In this document: positions 1-6,626 of the stretch, piece by piece
Position numbering within the stretch: the first letter of the stretch is position 1
Layout of the letters: each line of letters opens with the position of its first letter
Source of the DNA: Micromonospora sp. MA102
GTDB taxonomy: Bacteria > Actinomycetota > Actinomycetes > Mycobacteriales > Micromonosporaceae
DNA: 64,000 nt
NCBI RefSeq assembly: GCF_025460765.1
Contig: NZ_JAMWEG010000001.1
Span: 496,001-560,000, forward strand
Reading direction: 5' to 3'
The notes under the pieces: generated by a model
What the model saw: the letters and a program-made list of their open reading frames with translations, nothing else
What the model was told of the DNA's origin: nothing
Databases searched by the model: none
Translations under genes and position numbers: made by a program

Positions 1-379
1 GCAGCGGCGTGGCCGGGATGATCACCGCGCGCAGCTTGATCGCGGCGAGGATGGTCTCCCAGAGTTCGAGCTGGTTGCCGAGCATGAGGATGAGCCGGTC
101 CCCGGCGCGGACGCCACGGGCGCGCAGCCAGTTCGCCACCCGGTTCGAGCGGCGGGACAGCTCGGCGTACGACCAGCTTCCCTCGCCGCCGCCCGCCTCG
201 ACGATCCGCAGCGCGGTGTCGTCGTTGTCCTCCGCGAGCACGTCGAACCAGTCCAGCGCCCAGTTGAACTCGTCCAGCCGGGGCCAGCGGAACTTCTCGT
301 ACGCGGTCTCGTGGTCCGTCCGGTGCGCGAGCAGGAAGTCGCGTGCCTCGCGGAAGGCCTGGGTGCCGGCGGTGGCCAT
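1..379 (-). CDS. AMP-dependent acyl-CoA synthetase, N-terminal part (cut by window edge)
   Basis: Only the first 126 codons are visible; the gene runs off the left edge. The start is ATG at 379 with a GGAAGG ribosome site about 7 nt upstream. The translation (MATAGTQAFREARDF..., then WSYAELSRRSNRVANWLRARG and a GDRLILML/LELWETILA block) matches the N-terminal region of ANL-superfamily acyl-CoA/acetyl-CoA synthetases, which activate a carboxylate with ATP and load it onto CoA in the cytoplasm. The AMP-binding P-loop and the catalytic C-terminal domain are outside the window, so the substrate cannot be told. It is divergent from the GAF-LuxR gene at 507, a plausible regulator. Confidence 0.85.
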   Translation of the reverse strand, partial: MATAGTQAFREARDFLLAHRTDHETAYEKFRWPRLDEFNWALDWFDVLAEDNDDTALRIVEAGGGEGSWSYAELSRRSNRVANWLRARGVRAGDRLILMLGNQLELWETILAAIKLRAVIIPATPL

Positions 380-468
380 GGGGTGTCCTTCCTGTCCGGG
401 GCGCGCGGCCGGGAGCGGACGGCGCCGCGCGCAGTACGCTGATCCTCGATCGGGTGACGCACGTCTCA

Positions 469-488
469 CCACCCCCGGACGGGGGTGG
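469..488. promoter_or_regulatory. 20-bp palindrome upstream of the GAF-LuxR gene
   Basis: Two 9-bp arms (469-477 and 480-488, CCACCCCCG / CGGGGGTGG) are perfect inverted repeats separated by 2 nt, just upstream of the ribosome site at 494-500. It lies in the divergent gap between the acyl-CoA synthetase and the regulator. It may be an operator; this is inference from position only. Confidence 0.35.
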
Positions 489-506
489 CCGGCGGGAGGT
501 GGCCAG

Positions 507-1360
507 GTGGTGACGCTCTACCCGCGAGACGACGCCGACGAGGTCCGGCGCGGCCTGCTGATCCTGCGCCGCCGCACCGGCCTGCCGGTCGCCTTCGGCG
601 GGCTGGTCGCGCCGGGCGGCCCGCCCCGGATGACCATCACCGAGCTGACCGGCACCAGCACGACCGCGCTGCGCGGCCTCGCCATCCACGCCGGCGCCGG
701 CCTCGGCGGCAAGGCGCTCGCCCTCGGGCTGCCGCTGCGGGTCGACGACTACCGGGCGGCCCGCTCGATCAGCCACGAGTACGACGCCCCGGTCTCCGTC
801 GAGGGACTGCGCTCGGTGCTCGCCGTGCCGGTGGTGGTGCGCCGCGAGGTCCGCGCGGTCCTCTACGGCGCCGTACGCCAGCGCCTGCCCCTCGGCGACC
901 GCCTGGTCGCCGCCGCCGTGGACGCCGGGCGGGACCTGGAACGCCGCCTCGCGGACCGGGACGCCGCCCGGACGGCGCTGGCCGCCCTGCCGACCGTGCC
1001 GTCCCGTCCGGACCCGACCGGGCCGAGTGGGAGCAGGTCCGCCAGGCGCACGCCGAGCTGCGCGGCCTGCTGACCCGGATCGCCGATCCCGAGCTGCGCG
1101 ACCGCCTCGACGCCGTCGCCGACCGGCTCGCCGGCGCGGTGCGCCGCCCGGGGCCGCCGGCGGCCGTGGCCCTGTCACCGCGGGAGACCGACGTGCTGGC
1201 CTGCGTCGCCCTGGGCTGCACGAACGCGGACGTGGCCGGGCAGCTCGGGCTGCGCCCCGAGACGGTGAAGAGCTACCTGCGCTCGGCCATGCGCAAGCTC
1301 GGCGCGCACACGCGCCTGGAGGTCGTGGTGGCCGCCCGCCGCGCCGGCCTCCTCCCCTAG
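507..1360 (+). pseudogene. GAF-domain LuxR-family regulator, apparent frameshift
   Basis: A GTG at 507 follows a GGGAGGT ribosome site (494-500). From there one frame encodes a GAF-like sensor domain to about 1018 (TITELTGTSTTALRGL..., VLAVPVVVRREVRAVLYG). That frame then turns into nonsense and stops at 1073. The frame one base back encodes, from about 1024, a linker and a typical LuxR helix-turn-helix (LSPRETDVLACVALGCTNADVA, then LRPETVKSYLRSAMRKLGAH) ending in TAG at 1358-1360. Each half is low-complexity Arg/Pro in the other frame, so a 1-base loss or 2-base gain between about 990 and 1024 is the simplest reading. The intact protein would have about 284 residues and probably regulate the divergent synthetase. 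A sequencing error is possible. Confidence 0.75.
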
Positions 1361-1459
1361 CGCCGCCCGTTCCCGCTCCACCCGCGTGGGCTCTCTCCGT
1401 CGTGCGGACCCGCACAGTGCCTAGGGCATCCTAGGAGGCTAGCTCCATAGCGGCGACGC

Positions 1460-1489
1460 TGGACAGGCAACCGCGCGGCTGCTTATTCT
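1460..1489 (+). promoter_or_regulatory. Candidate promoter of the ArsR-SRPBCC gene
   Basis: A TGGACA hexamer (1460-1465) and a TATTCT hexamer (1484-1489) are separated by 18 nt and resemble the housekeeping -35/-10 elements of actinomycetes. Transcription would start near 1496, about 38 nt before the GTG at 1534. The element is embedded in the palindrome at 1463-1517. Confidence 0.5.
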
Positions 1490-1517
1490 CGAAACAGGCA
1501 GCCGTGGGGTTGCCTGT
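1463..1517. promoter_or_regulatory. 55-bp dyad operator overlapping the ArsR-SRPBCC promoter
   Basis: Two nested inverted repeats share one axis at 1490: the outer arms ACAGGCAACC (1463-1472) and GGTTGCCTGT (1508-1517), and the inner arms GGCTGC (1477-1482) and GCAGCC (1498-1503). The dyad covers the -35, the -10 and the start region of the candidate promoter. That is the usual position of an autoregulatory site for a dimeric ArsR repressor such as the one encoded next. Binding is inferred. Confidence 0.55.
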
Positions 1518-1533
1518 TCCGGACGGAGGACGA

Positions 1534-2358
1534 GTGGACGAGGTGTTCCGGGCACTGGCCGACGCCAGCCGCCGCCGGCTGCTCGACCGCCTCAACGTCC
1601 GCAACGGACAGAGCCTGCGCGAGCTGAGCGCCGGGCTCGACATGACCCGACAGTCGGTGAGCAAGCACCTCGCGGTGCTGGAGGCGGCCGGCCTCGTCAC
1701 CACCGCGCGACGCGGGCGGGAGAAGCTGCACCACCTCAACGCCGCCCCGATCAACGCCGTCGCCGACCGGTGGATCGGCCGGTACGACCGGGCCCGGGCA
1801 CAGGCCCTCGCCGACCTGCAGACAGCATTGGAGGGGCAGCCCATGGCAGGCCCGACGTTCGTCTACACCACCTACATCCGCACCACACCGGAGCGGCTCT
1901 GGACGGCGCTCACCGCGCCCGAGTTCACCCGGCGCTACTGGGGCGGTGTCACCCTGGTCTCCGACTGGCGCCCCGGCTCGCCCCTGCTCTGGCAGGACTC
2001 CCCCGACAGCGAGCCGAAGGACCTCGGGCAGCGGGTGCTGGAGGCCGAGCCCCACCGGCGGCTCGCGTACACCTGGCACGGCTTCCAGCCCGAGCACGCC
2101 GCGCACTTCGGCTGGTCCGACGAGGAGTTGGCCGTCCGGCTCGGCGAGCGCCGCTCGAAGGTCACCTTCGACCTCACCCCGCACGCCGAGGCGGTGCGGC
2201 TGACGGTGACCCACGACGACTTCTCGCCGGACAGCGAGATGCACCGGGCCGTCAGCGGCCAGCTCGACGGCAGCGGCGGCTGGCCGGAGCTGCTGGCCAG
2301 CCTCAAGAGCCTGCTGGAGACCGGCGAGCCGCTGCCGGAGCCGGTCCCGGCGGGCTGA
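1534..2358 (+). CDS. ArsR-type helix-turn-helix fused to an SRPBCC (AHSA1-like) domain
   Basis: About 274 residues from GTG 1534, chosen because GGAGGA (1525-1530) precedes it; an upstream in-frame GTG at 1504 lies inside the operator palindrome. Residues 1 to about 85 form an ArsR winged helix (VFRALADASRRRLLDRL, MTRQSVSKHLAVLEAAGLV). Residues about 100-255 form a START/SRPBCC fold typical of Aha1-like proteins (YIRTTPERLWTALTAPEFTRRYW..., ending GGWPELLASLKSLLETG). Such one-piece proteins are common in actinobacteria: the C-terminal domain probably binds a hydrophobic ligand that controls DNA binding. The gene is monocistronic, with a hairpin terminator after it. The ligand is unknown. Confidence 0.85.
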   Translation: MDEVFRALADASRRRLLDRLNVRNGQSLRELSAGLDMTRQSVSKHLAVLEAAGLVTTARRGREKLHHLNAAPINAVADRWIGRYDRARAQALADLQTALEGQPMAGPTFVYTTYIRTTPERLWTALTAPEFTRRYWGGVTLVSDWRPGSPLLWQDSPDSEPKDLGQRVLEAEPHRRLAYTWHGFQPEHAAHFGWSDEELAVRLGERRSKVTFDLTPHAEAVRLTVTHDDFSPDSEMHRAVSGQLDGSGGWPELLASLKSLLETGEPLPEPVPAG

Positions 2359-2380
2359 GCCCGCCCGGCCCGTCCGACCC

Positions 2381-2407
2381 GCCGGCCCGGGCATCCGCCG
2401 GGCCGGC
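2381..2407 (+). terminator. Hairpin terminator after the ArsR-SRPBCC gene
   Basis: A perfect 10-bp stem (GCCGGCCCGG 2381-2390 with CCGGGCCGGC 2398-2407) and a 7-nt loop begin 22 nt after the stop codon. There is no U-tract, as is usual for GC-rich actinomycete terminators. Confidence 0.5.
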
Positions 2408-2439
2408 TGGGCCGCCCGCGCCGGATGTGCGCGGGTCGG

Positions 2440-2475
2440 GTCGGGGCTGCCCACCCCCGTGGCGACAGCCCCGAC
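2440..2475 (-). terminator. Hairpin terminator after the DUF6069-like gene
   Basis: A perfect 10-bp inverted repeat (GTCGGGGCTG 2440-2449, CAGCCCCGAC 2466-2475) with a 16-nt loop lies 8 nt beyond the 3' end of the minus-strand gene at 2484. Together with the hairpin at 2381 it separates two convergent genes. Confidence 0.45.
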
Positions 2476-2483
2476 CGGCACCG

Positions 2484-2906
2484 TCACCCGCGGGCCGTGC
2501 GCCGCAGCAGCGGGACGAGCACGGCGGCGGCCACCAGGTGCAGGGCGACCAGCGTCAGGGTCGCCCCCGTGCCCACTCCCCCGCCCACCGGGCCGAGCAG
2601 CGACACCAGCAGCACCAGCGCCGCCGCGCCCGTCCAGACGGCCCGCGCCCGGGCGGTGAACCGCTCCAGCAGGGCCAGCAGCGCCCATCCCGCCAGGCCG
2701 GCGAGCAGGGTGCTGACCCCGACCGCCCCGGCGGTCACGGGCTGCTCGGTCCCGCCGTTGCGCACCACCAGGTCCACCCCGGCCCCGGGAACGGCGGCGG
2801 CCCACACCGCCAGGGTCGCGGCGGGGGCGGCGAGCACCGCCAGGGCACGGTCGCGGCGGCGCGTCGGACGGGCGGCGATGACGGCGGGGGTGGTCGTGGT
2901 GTCCAT
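2484..2906 (-). CDS. Small four-helix membrane protein (DUF6069-like)
   Basis: 140 residues with four hydrophobic segments: LAVLAAPAATLAVWAAAV, VSTLLAGLAGWALLALL, AALVLLVSLLGPV and ATLTLVALHLVAAAVLVPLL. The N-terminus is short, basic and cytoplasmic (ARPTRRRDR). A polar loop (VDLVVRNGGTEQPVTAG) follows helix 1, a layout I associate with the DUF6069 family. The function is unknown. The start is ATG 2906, with GGAGGTACGCC upstream on the coding strand. It is divergent from the histidine kinase gene at 3080. Confidence 0.7.
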   Translation of the reverse strand: MDTTTTPAVIAARPTRRRDRALAVLAAPAATLAVWAAAVPGAGVDLVVRNGGTEQPVTAGAVGVSTLLAGLAGWALLALLERFTARARAVWTGAAALVLLVSLLGPVGGGVGTGATLTLVALHLVAAAVLVPLLRRTARG

Positions 2907-3079
2907 GGCGGCGTACCTCCATCAGCGGGATCGGTCACCGGGAACGCTAGGCCCGCACCGGGCCCCCGCGGATCGCGCCGCGGACCGGTTCGCGCCTCCC
3001 TCCCAGGGACCAGATCCGGCCAAGATCTCCGTCTGGCGACCGATGAACCCGGGCAGGTGCACCGCCTAGCATCCGGGGC

Positions 3080-4243
3080 GTGAACTGCCGGCCCCGCTCC
3101 CATTTCCTGCTGCTGCTCGACGGCGGCATCGCCGCCGTGATGCTCGCCGTCGCCCTGACCGTCGTGCTCGCCCCCGGCACCCCGCCGGACTCGGCGTCCG
3201 GGACCGCCGCCGCGGTCGGCCTCGCCGCCGCGCAGGCCAGCTGTCTGCTGTGGATCCGCCGGCGACCGGGGTACGCGCTCGCGGTGGCCGCCCTCGCCGG
3301 CGTCGGGTTGGAGGTGCTCTGCCCCCCGCTCGGCTGGCTCGGCCTGGTCACCGTGCCGCTGGCGTACGTGGCCCGGCTCCGCCCGCCCCGGTTCTCACTG
3401 GTCGCGCTGGGGCTGCTGGTGCTGCCGACGCCGTGGGAGCTGGTCACCGGGGGGTGGCGGGACCTGCTGTTCGCGGTGACCGCGCTGGGCCTCGGCTGGA
3501 CCCTCGGCGAGCTGCAGCGCGGCCAGTTCCACCGCCGCCGAGACCGGGAGCGGGAGGCGCTCACCCGGGAACGGGAGCGGATCTCCCGCGAGCTGCACGA
3601 CGTGGTGGCCCACCACGTGGCCGTCATCGCCGTGCAGGCCGCCGCCGCCGAGGACGTCTTCGACGCGCACCCGGAGCGGGCCCGCGCCGCGCTCGGCGCG
3701 ATCAACGCGGCGGCCCGGTCCGCGCTCACCGAGCTGCGGGCGATGCTGCACGCGCTGGCCGCCGACGGTGGCGCGGATCCGGACGGACCGCAGCCCGGCC
3801 TCGCGCAGCTCGACGCCCTCGCCGACGCCGTCCGGGCCGTGGGCCTGGAGGTGACGATGGACCGCGACACCGGCGCCGAGGAGTTGCCCGGCGGGGTGCA
3901 GCTGTCGGCGTACCGGATCGTGCAGGAGTCGCTGACCAACGCGTTGCGGCACAGCCACGCCACCCGGGCCGACGTGAGCGTCCGCTACGGCGACGGCGTG
4001 CTGAGCCTGGCGGTGGTCGACGACGGCACGGCGCCACCGCGCCGCCCCGGCGCGGGCGCGGGGCGCGGCATCGTCGGTATGCGGGAGCGGGCCCGGCTGC
4101 TGGGCGGCACGCTGGAGGCCGGTCCGCTGCCCGCCGGCGGGTTCCGCGTGGCGGCCCGGCTGCCGGTGGGGGCGGGGCCAGTGAGCGCGAGGAGTGAGCC
4201 GGGCCTGCGAGCCCCGCAGTCGCGAACCGAGGTGGCACCGTGA
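3080..4243 (+). CDS. NarL/DesK-type sensor histidine kinase
   Basis: 387 residues. Four to six N-terminal membrane helices (residues about 9-145) form the sensor part. A HisKA_3 dimerization domain follows, with the phospho-accepting His near residue 173 (RELHDVVAHHV), then a HATPase_c domain (VQESLTNALRHS N-box, GRGIVGMRERARLLGG). It should autophosphorylate and signal to the response regulator at 4358. The GTG start has a TAGCAT hexamer 7 nt upstream (3067-3072) and no ribosome site, suggesting a leaderless transcript. The last 20 or so codons come from the first copy of a 59-bp repeat, so the C-terminus (SARSEPGLRAPQSRTEVAP) is a repeat-encoded extension. The signal is unknown. Confidence 0.9.
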   Translation: MNCRPRSHFLLLLDGGIAAVMLAVALTVVLAPGTPPDSASGTAAAVGLAAAQASCLLWIRRRPGYALAVAALAGVGLEVLCPPLGWLGLVTVPLAYVARLRPPRFSLVALGLLVLPTPWELVTGGWRDLLFAVTALGLGWTLGELQRGQFHRRRDREREALTRERERISRELHDVVAHHVAVIAVQAAAAEDVFDAHPERARAALGAINAAARSALTELRAMLHALAADGGADPDGPQPGLAQLDALADAVRAVGLEVTMDRDTGAEELPGGVQLSAYRIVQESLTNALRHSHATRADVSVRYGDGVLSLAVVDDGTAPPRRPGAGAGRGIVGMRERARLLGGTLEAGPLPAGGFRVAARLPVGAGPVSARSEPGLRAPQSRTEVAP

Positions 4244-4357
4244 GCGCGAGGAGTGAGCCGGGTCTGCGAGCCCCGCAGTCGCGAACCGAGGTGGCACCGT
4301 GAGCGCGAGGAGTGAGCCGGGCCTGCGAGCCCCGCAGTCGCGAACCGAGGGGGCACC
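4181..4357 (+). repeat. Three tandem copies of a 59-bp repeat carrying start/stop and ribosome-site signals
   Basis: Copies at 4181-4239, 4240-4298 and 4299-4357 are nearly identical (for example GGCCTG versus GGTCTG, and GAGGTGG versus GAGGGGG in copy 3). Each begins with GTGAGCGCGAGGAGTGAGCC and ends in a purine-rich GAGGTGGCACC or GAGGGGGCACC just before the next GTG. Each junction therefore provides a ribosome site, a GTG start and an overlapping TGA. A stem CTGCG/CGCAG surrounds the middle, and CGCGA/TCGCG surrounds that. Copy 1 encodes the kinase C-terminus; the end of copy 3 supplies the ribosome site of the response regulator. I recall similar repeats dispersed in Micromonospora genomes, but cannot check this here. 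Confidence 0.9.
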
Positions 4358-5026
4358 GTGACCGTCCGCGTGGTGGTCGCCGACGACCAGGACCTGATCC
4401 GTGCCGGGCTCGCCATGGTCATCGACGCCCGGCCCGACCTGACCGTCGTGGGCGAGGCCGCCGACGGCGTCGAGGCGGTGGCGGTGGCGAACCGGACCCG
4501 CCCCGACGTGGTGCTGATGGACGTGCGGATGCCGCGGCTGGACGGCATCGCCGCCACCCGGGAGCTGGTGTCCGGCGGCAACCCCGCACGGGTGGTCATG
4601 CTCACCACCTTCGACCTCGACGAGCACGTGTACGCGGCGCTGCGCGCCGGCGCGAGCGCCTTCCTGCTCAAGGACACCCGGCCGGCCGACCTGGCCGAGG
4701 CGGTGCGGGTGGTGGCCCGGGGCGAGGCGCTGCTGGCGCCGACGGTGACCCGCCGGCTGCTCGACCGGTTCGCCGACCGGCTGCCCGGCGCGCCCGCCGA
4801 CCGGGGGCGGCTGGCCGCGCTCACCGCCCGGGAGGTGGAGGTGCTGACGCTCGCCGCGCGCGCACTGTCCAATGCGGAGATCGCCGAACGGTTGTTCCTG
4901 AGCACCGCCACCGTGAAGACGCACATCTCCGCCATCCTCACCAAACTCGGCCTGCGCGACCGGATCCAGGCGGTGGTCTTCGCCTACGACGTGGGCCTGG
5001 CCCGCCCCGAGCCACCGCCCCGCTGA
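4358..5026 (+). CDS. NarL/FixJ-type response regulator
   Basis: 222 residues. The receiver domain has the acidic pair ADD near residues 8-10, the phospho-acceptor Asp55 (VVLMDVRMP), Thr in MLTTFD and Lys105 (FLLKD). A LuxR-type helix-turn-helix follows at about 155-215 (LTAREVEVLTLAARALSNAEIA, STATVKTHISAILTKLGLRDR). It is the partner of the preceding kinase. The GTG start lies directly after the third 59-bp repeat, whose GAGGGGGCACC serves as ribosome site. Translation may be coupled through the repeat array. Targets are unknown. Confidence 0.92.
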   Translation: MTVRVVVADDQDLIRAGLAMVIDARPDLTVVGEAADGVEAVAVANRTRPDVVLMDVRMPRLDGIAATRELVSGGNPARVVMLTTFDLDEHVYAALRAGASAFLLKDTRPADLAEAVRVVARGEALLAPTVTRRLLDRFADRLPGAPADRGRLAALTAREVEVLTLAARALSNAEIAERLFLSTATVKTHISAILTKLGLRDRIQAVVFAYDVGLARPEPPPR

Positions 5027-5331
5027 CGCCGTCCCAGGCCGGGCCGAGCGGCGCAGGCGGGACCGAACCGGACAGACGCGCCGCGCCGCCCCGGCACCGG
5101 ACGTCGCACGCAGCCCGGGACGACCCGCGCCGCCCGGTTGCCCGGGCTGGGCGGGCATGTCCGCCGCTCCCGGGAGCGACCGGGAACACGTGACGGCAAC
5201 GAAGATTTCTCAATTACGCCGAGTGACCGCCGCAACCCTCCTAGTGTTGGCCACACCGGTGCTAGTCACGGAGTTGGCCACCCGAACGACGTCCCACGCA
5301 GACAGCGGACGAAAAGTGAGGGAAGACGCGG
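5027..5331. other. Intergenic stretch before the surface-protein gene
   Basis: No convincing gene or strong hairpin is visible in these 305 nt. Towards the 3' end GTTGGCCAC occurs twice 27 bp apart (5246-5254 and 5273-5281), each preceded by TAGT, which could mark a promoter or regulator-binding region. I cannot assign -35/-10 elements with confidence. Confidence 0.4.
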
Positions 5332-5817
5332 ATGAAGGCAAAGACAGTTCTCGGATCGGCGGCGGTCGGCGTGGGCCTCGGCACACTGCTGCTCCCGGCC
5401 GCCGCCCTCGCGGACACCACCGTCTCACCGGCCACCACCCCGGTCGGCGGGACCGTCGTGCTCACCACGACGTGCAACCCGAAGGCGGGCGACGCGCTCT
5501 TCCGCGTCACCGGCCCGAACCGGGACCAGAACGTCAGATCCACCACGGCCGCGGCGGGCGGCGGGCTGAGCGCCGAGCTCTTCACCGCCGGGTTCACGCT
5601 CGGCACGTACACGGTCACCGCCACCTGCGGCGACGGCAGCAACGGCGGCACGGCCAGCTTCACCGTCACCCCGATCGGCGGCGCGCAGGCCGGCGCCGGC
5701 GGCCGGGACGGCGACACCGGCGTGCTGGTCGCGGGCGGCGCGCTGGCCGCCGCGGCGGTCGCCGGCGGGACGTACGTGATGGTGCGCCGCCGCCGGCGCG
5801 CGAGCGTCGTCGCCTGA
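5332..5817 (+). CDS. Secreted, probably sortase-anchored surface protein
   Basis: 161 residues. A signal peptide covers residues 1-27 (MKAKTVLG..., hydrophobic core, cleavage likely after ALA). An all-beta Ig-like part (about 28-120) has two Cys (TTTCNPKAG, TATCGDGS), which probably form a disulfide. The C-terminus has sorting-signal architecture: a DGDTG motif, a hydrophobic segment of about 21 residues and a basic RRRRR tail. The class E sortase gene follows immediately, so this is its likely substrate. No canonical LPXTG or LAXTG is present; DGDTG may be a divergent sorting motif. It probably sits on the cell wall. Confidence 0.75.
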   Translation: MKAKTVLGSAAVGVGLGTLLLPAAALADTTVSPATTPVGGTVVLTTTCNPKAGDALFRVTGPNRDQNVRSTTAAAGGGLSAELFTAGFTLGTYTVTATCGDGSNGGTASFTVTPIGGAQAGAGGRDGDTGVLVAGGALAAAAVAGGTYVMVRRRRRASVVA

Positions 5818-5841
5818 CGGCCCGCCACCCATCCCTGAGCG

Positions 5842-5874
5842 GGTGCCCGCGCCGGTCCGACCGGCGCGGGCACC
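5842..5874 (+). terminator. Strong hairpin between surface-protein and sortase genes
   Basis: A perfect 14-bp stem (GGTGCCCGCGCCGG 5842-5855, CCGGCGCGGGCACC 5861-5874) with a 5-nt loop lies 24 nt after the surface-protein stop and 27 nt before the sortase start. It may end most transcripts so that substrate greatly exceeds enzyme. Confidence 0.6.
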
Positions 5875-5901
5875 GCGTCCACGACGGACGGAGGTGGGAC
5901 C

Positions 5902-6552
5902 CTGTCGTCGCAGCGCCACCCCGCGGACGGGCGGTCGAGAGCCCGCACCGCCGTCATCGTCGCCGCGGTCACCCTCGCGGGCGCCACCGGCGCCGGGCTG
6001 GTCGCCGCCGGCCTCGGCACCACCTCGGACCCGCCGCCCCAGCCGGGCGCCTCGGCCGCGCCGACCGCCGAGCGCTCCGGGGCGGCCGGCCCGGTGCTCC
6101 CCCGCTCCGAGCCGCTCCGCGTCGCCATTCCCCGGATCGGCGTCGACGCCGACGTCGTCCCGGTCGCCACCGACGCCAACGGCGCGCTGGAGGTGCCGCC
6201 GCTGGACCACCCGGAGATCGCCGGCTGGTACCGCCGCGGCCCCACCCCCGGCGAGGCCGGCAACGCCGTGCTGGTCGGCCACGTCGACTCCCTGCGCGGT
6301 CCCGCCGTGTTCTTCGACCTCGGCCGGCTGCGCCCCGGCGACACCGTCGAGGTCACCCGGGCCGACGGCCGGGTCGCGGTGTTCACCGTGGACGGCGTCG
6401 GCGCGTACCCGAAGGAGCGCTTCCCCACCGAGCGGGTGTACGGCGGCGGCGCCGAGGCCCGCCTCCGGCTGATCACCTGCGGCGGCCGGTTCGACCCGCG
6501 CACCGGCAACTACCCGGACAACATCGTGGTCTTCGCCACCGCCGCCCGCTGA
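5902..6552 (+). CDS. Class E-type sortase, apparently CTG-initiated
   Basis: 216 residues from CTG 5902. The in-frame stop at 5836-5838 leaves no ATG, GTG or TTG between it and this CTG, and a strong GGAGGTGGG ribosome site lies just upstream. Starting here gives a membrane anchor (residues about 16-40) expected of class E sortases. The next in-frame start, GTG within about 6090-6096, would delete it. The sortase fold follows, with catalytic His127 (VLVGHVDS), Cys193 (LRLITCGG) and a nearby Arg (FDPRTG). It is a transpeptidase that attaches proteins to the peptidoglycan on the outer membrane face; the substrate is probably the preceding gene product. Confidence 0.85.
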   Translation: MSSQRHPADGRSRARTAVIVAAVTLAGATGAGLVAAGLGTTSDPPPQPGASAAPTAERSGAAGPVLPRSEPLRVAIPRIGVDADVVPVATDANGALEVPPLDHPEIAGWYRRGPTPGEAGNAVLVGHVDSLRGPAVFFDLGRLRPGDTVEVTRADGRVAVFTVDGVGAYPKERFPTERVYGGGAEARLRLITCGGRFDPRTGNYPDNIVVFATAAR

Positions 6553-6626
6553 CGCGGGCCGAACACCGCCGCCGGGCCGGAAGGCCGTACGGTAGGCCGT
6601 CAGTTCCTGGGCGGCGGAGGTGTGCG

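Noticed and set aside
990-1024. Programmed ribosomal frameshift in the GAF-LuxR gene
   Set aside because: No slippery heptamer or following pseudoknot is evident; mutation or sequencing error is simpler.
1463-1517. Riboswitch or attenuator in the ArsR-SRPBCC leader
   Set aside because: The dyad covers the promoter itself and extends upstream of the expected transcript start, which fits a DNA operator better.
4181-4357. CRISPR-like array from the regular 59-bp repeats
   Set aside because: Copies abut directly with no spacers and no cas genes are present.
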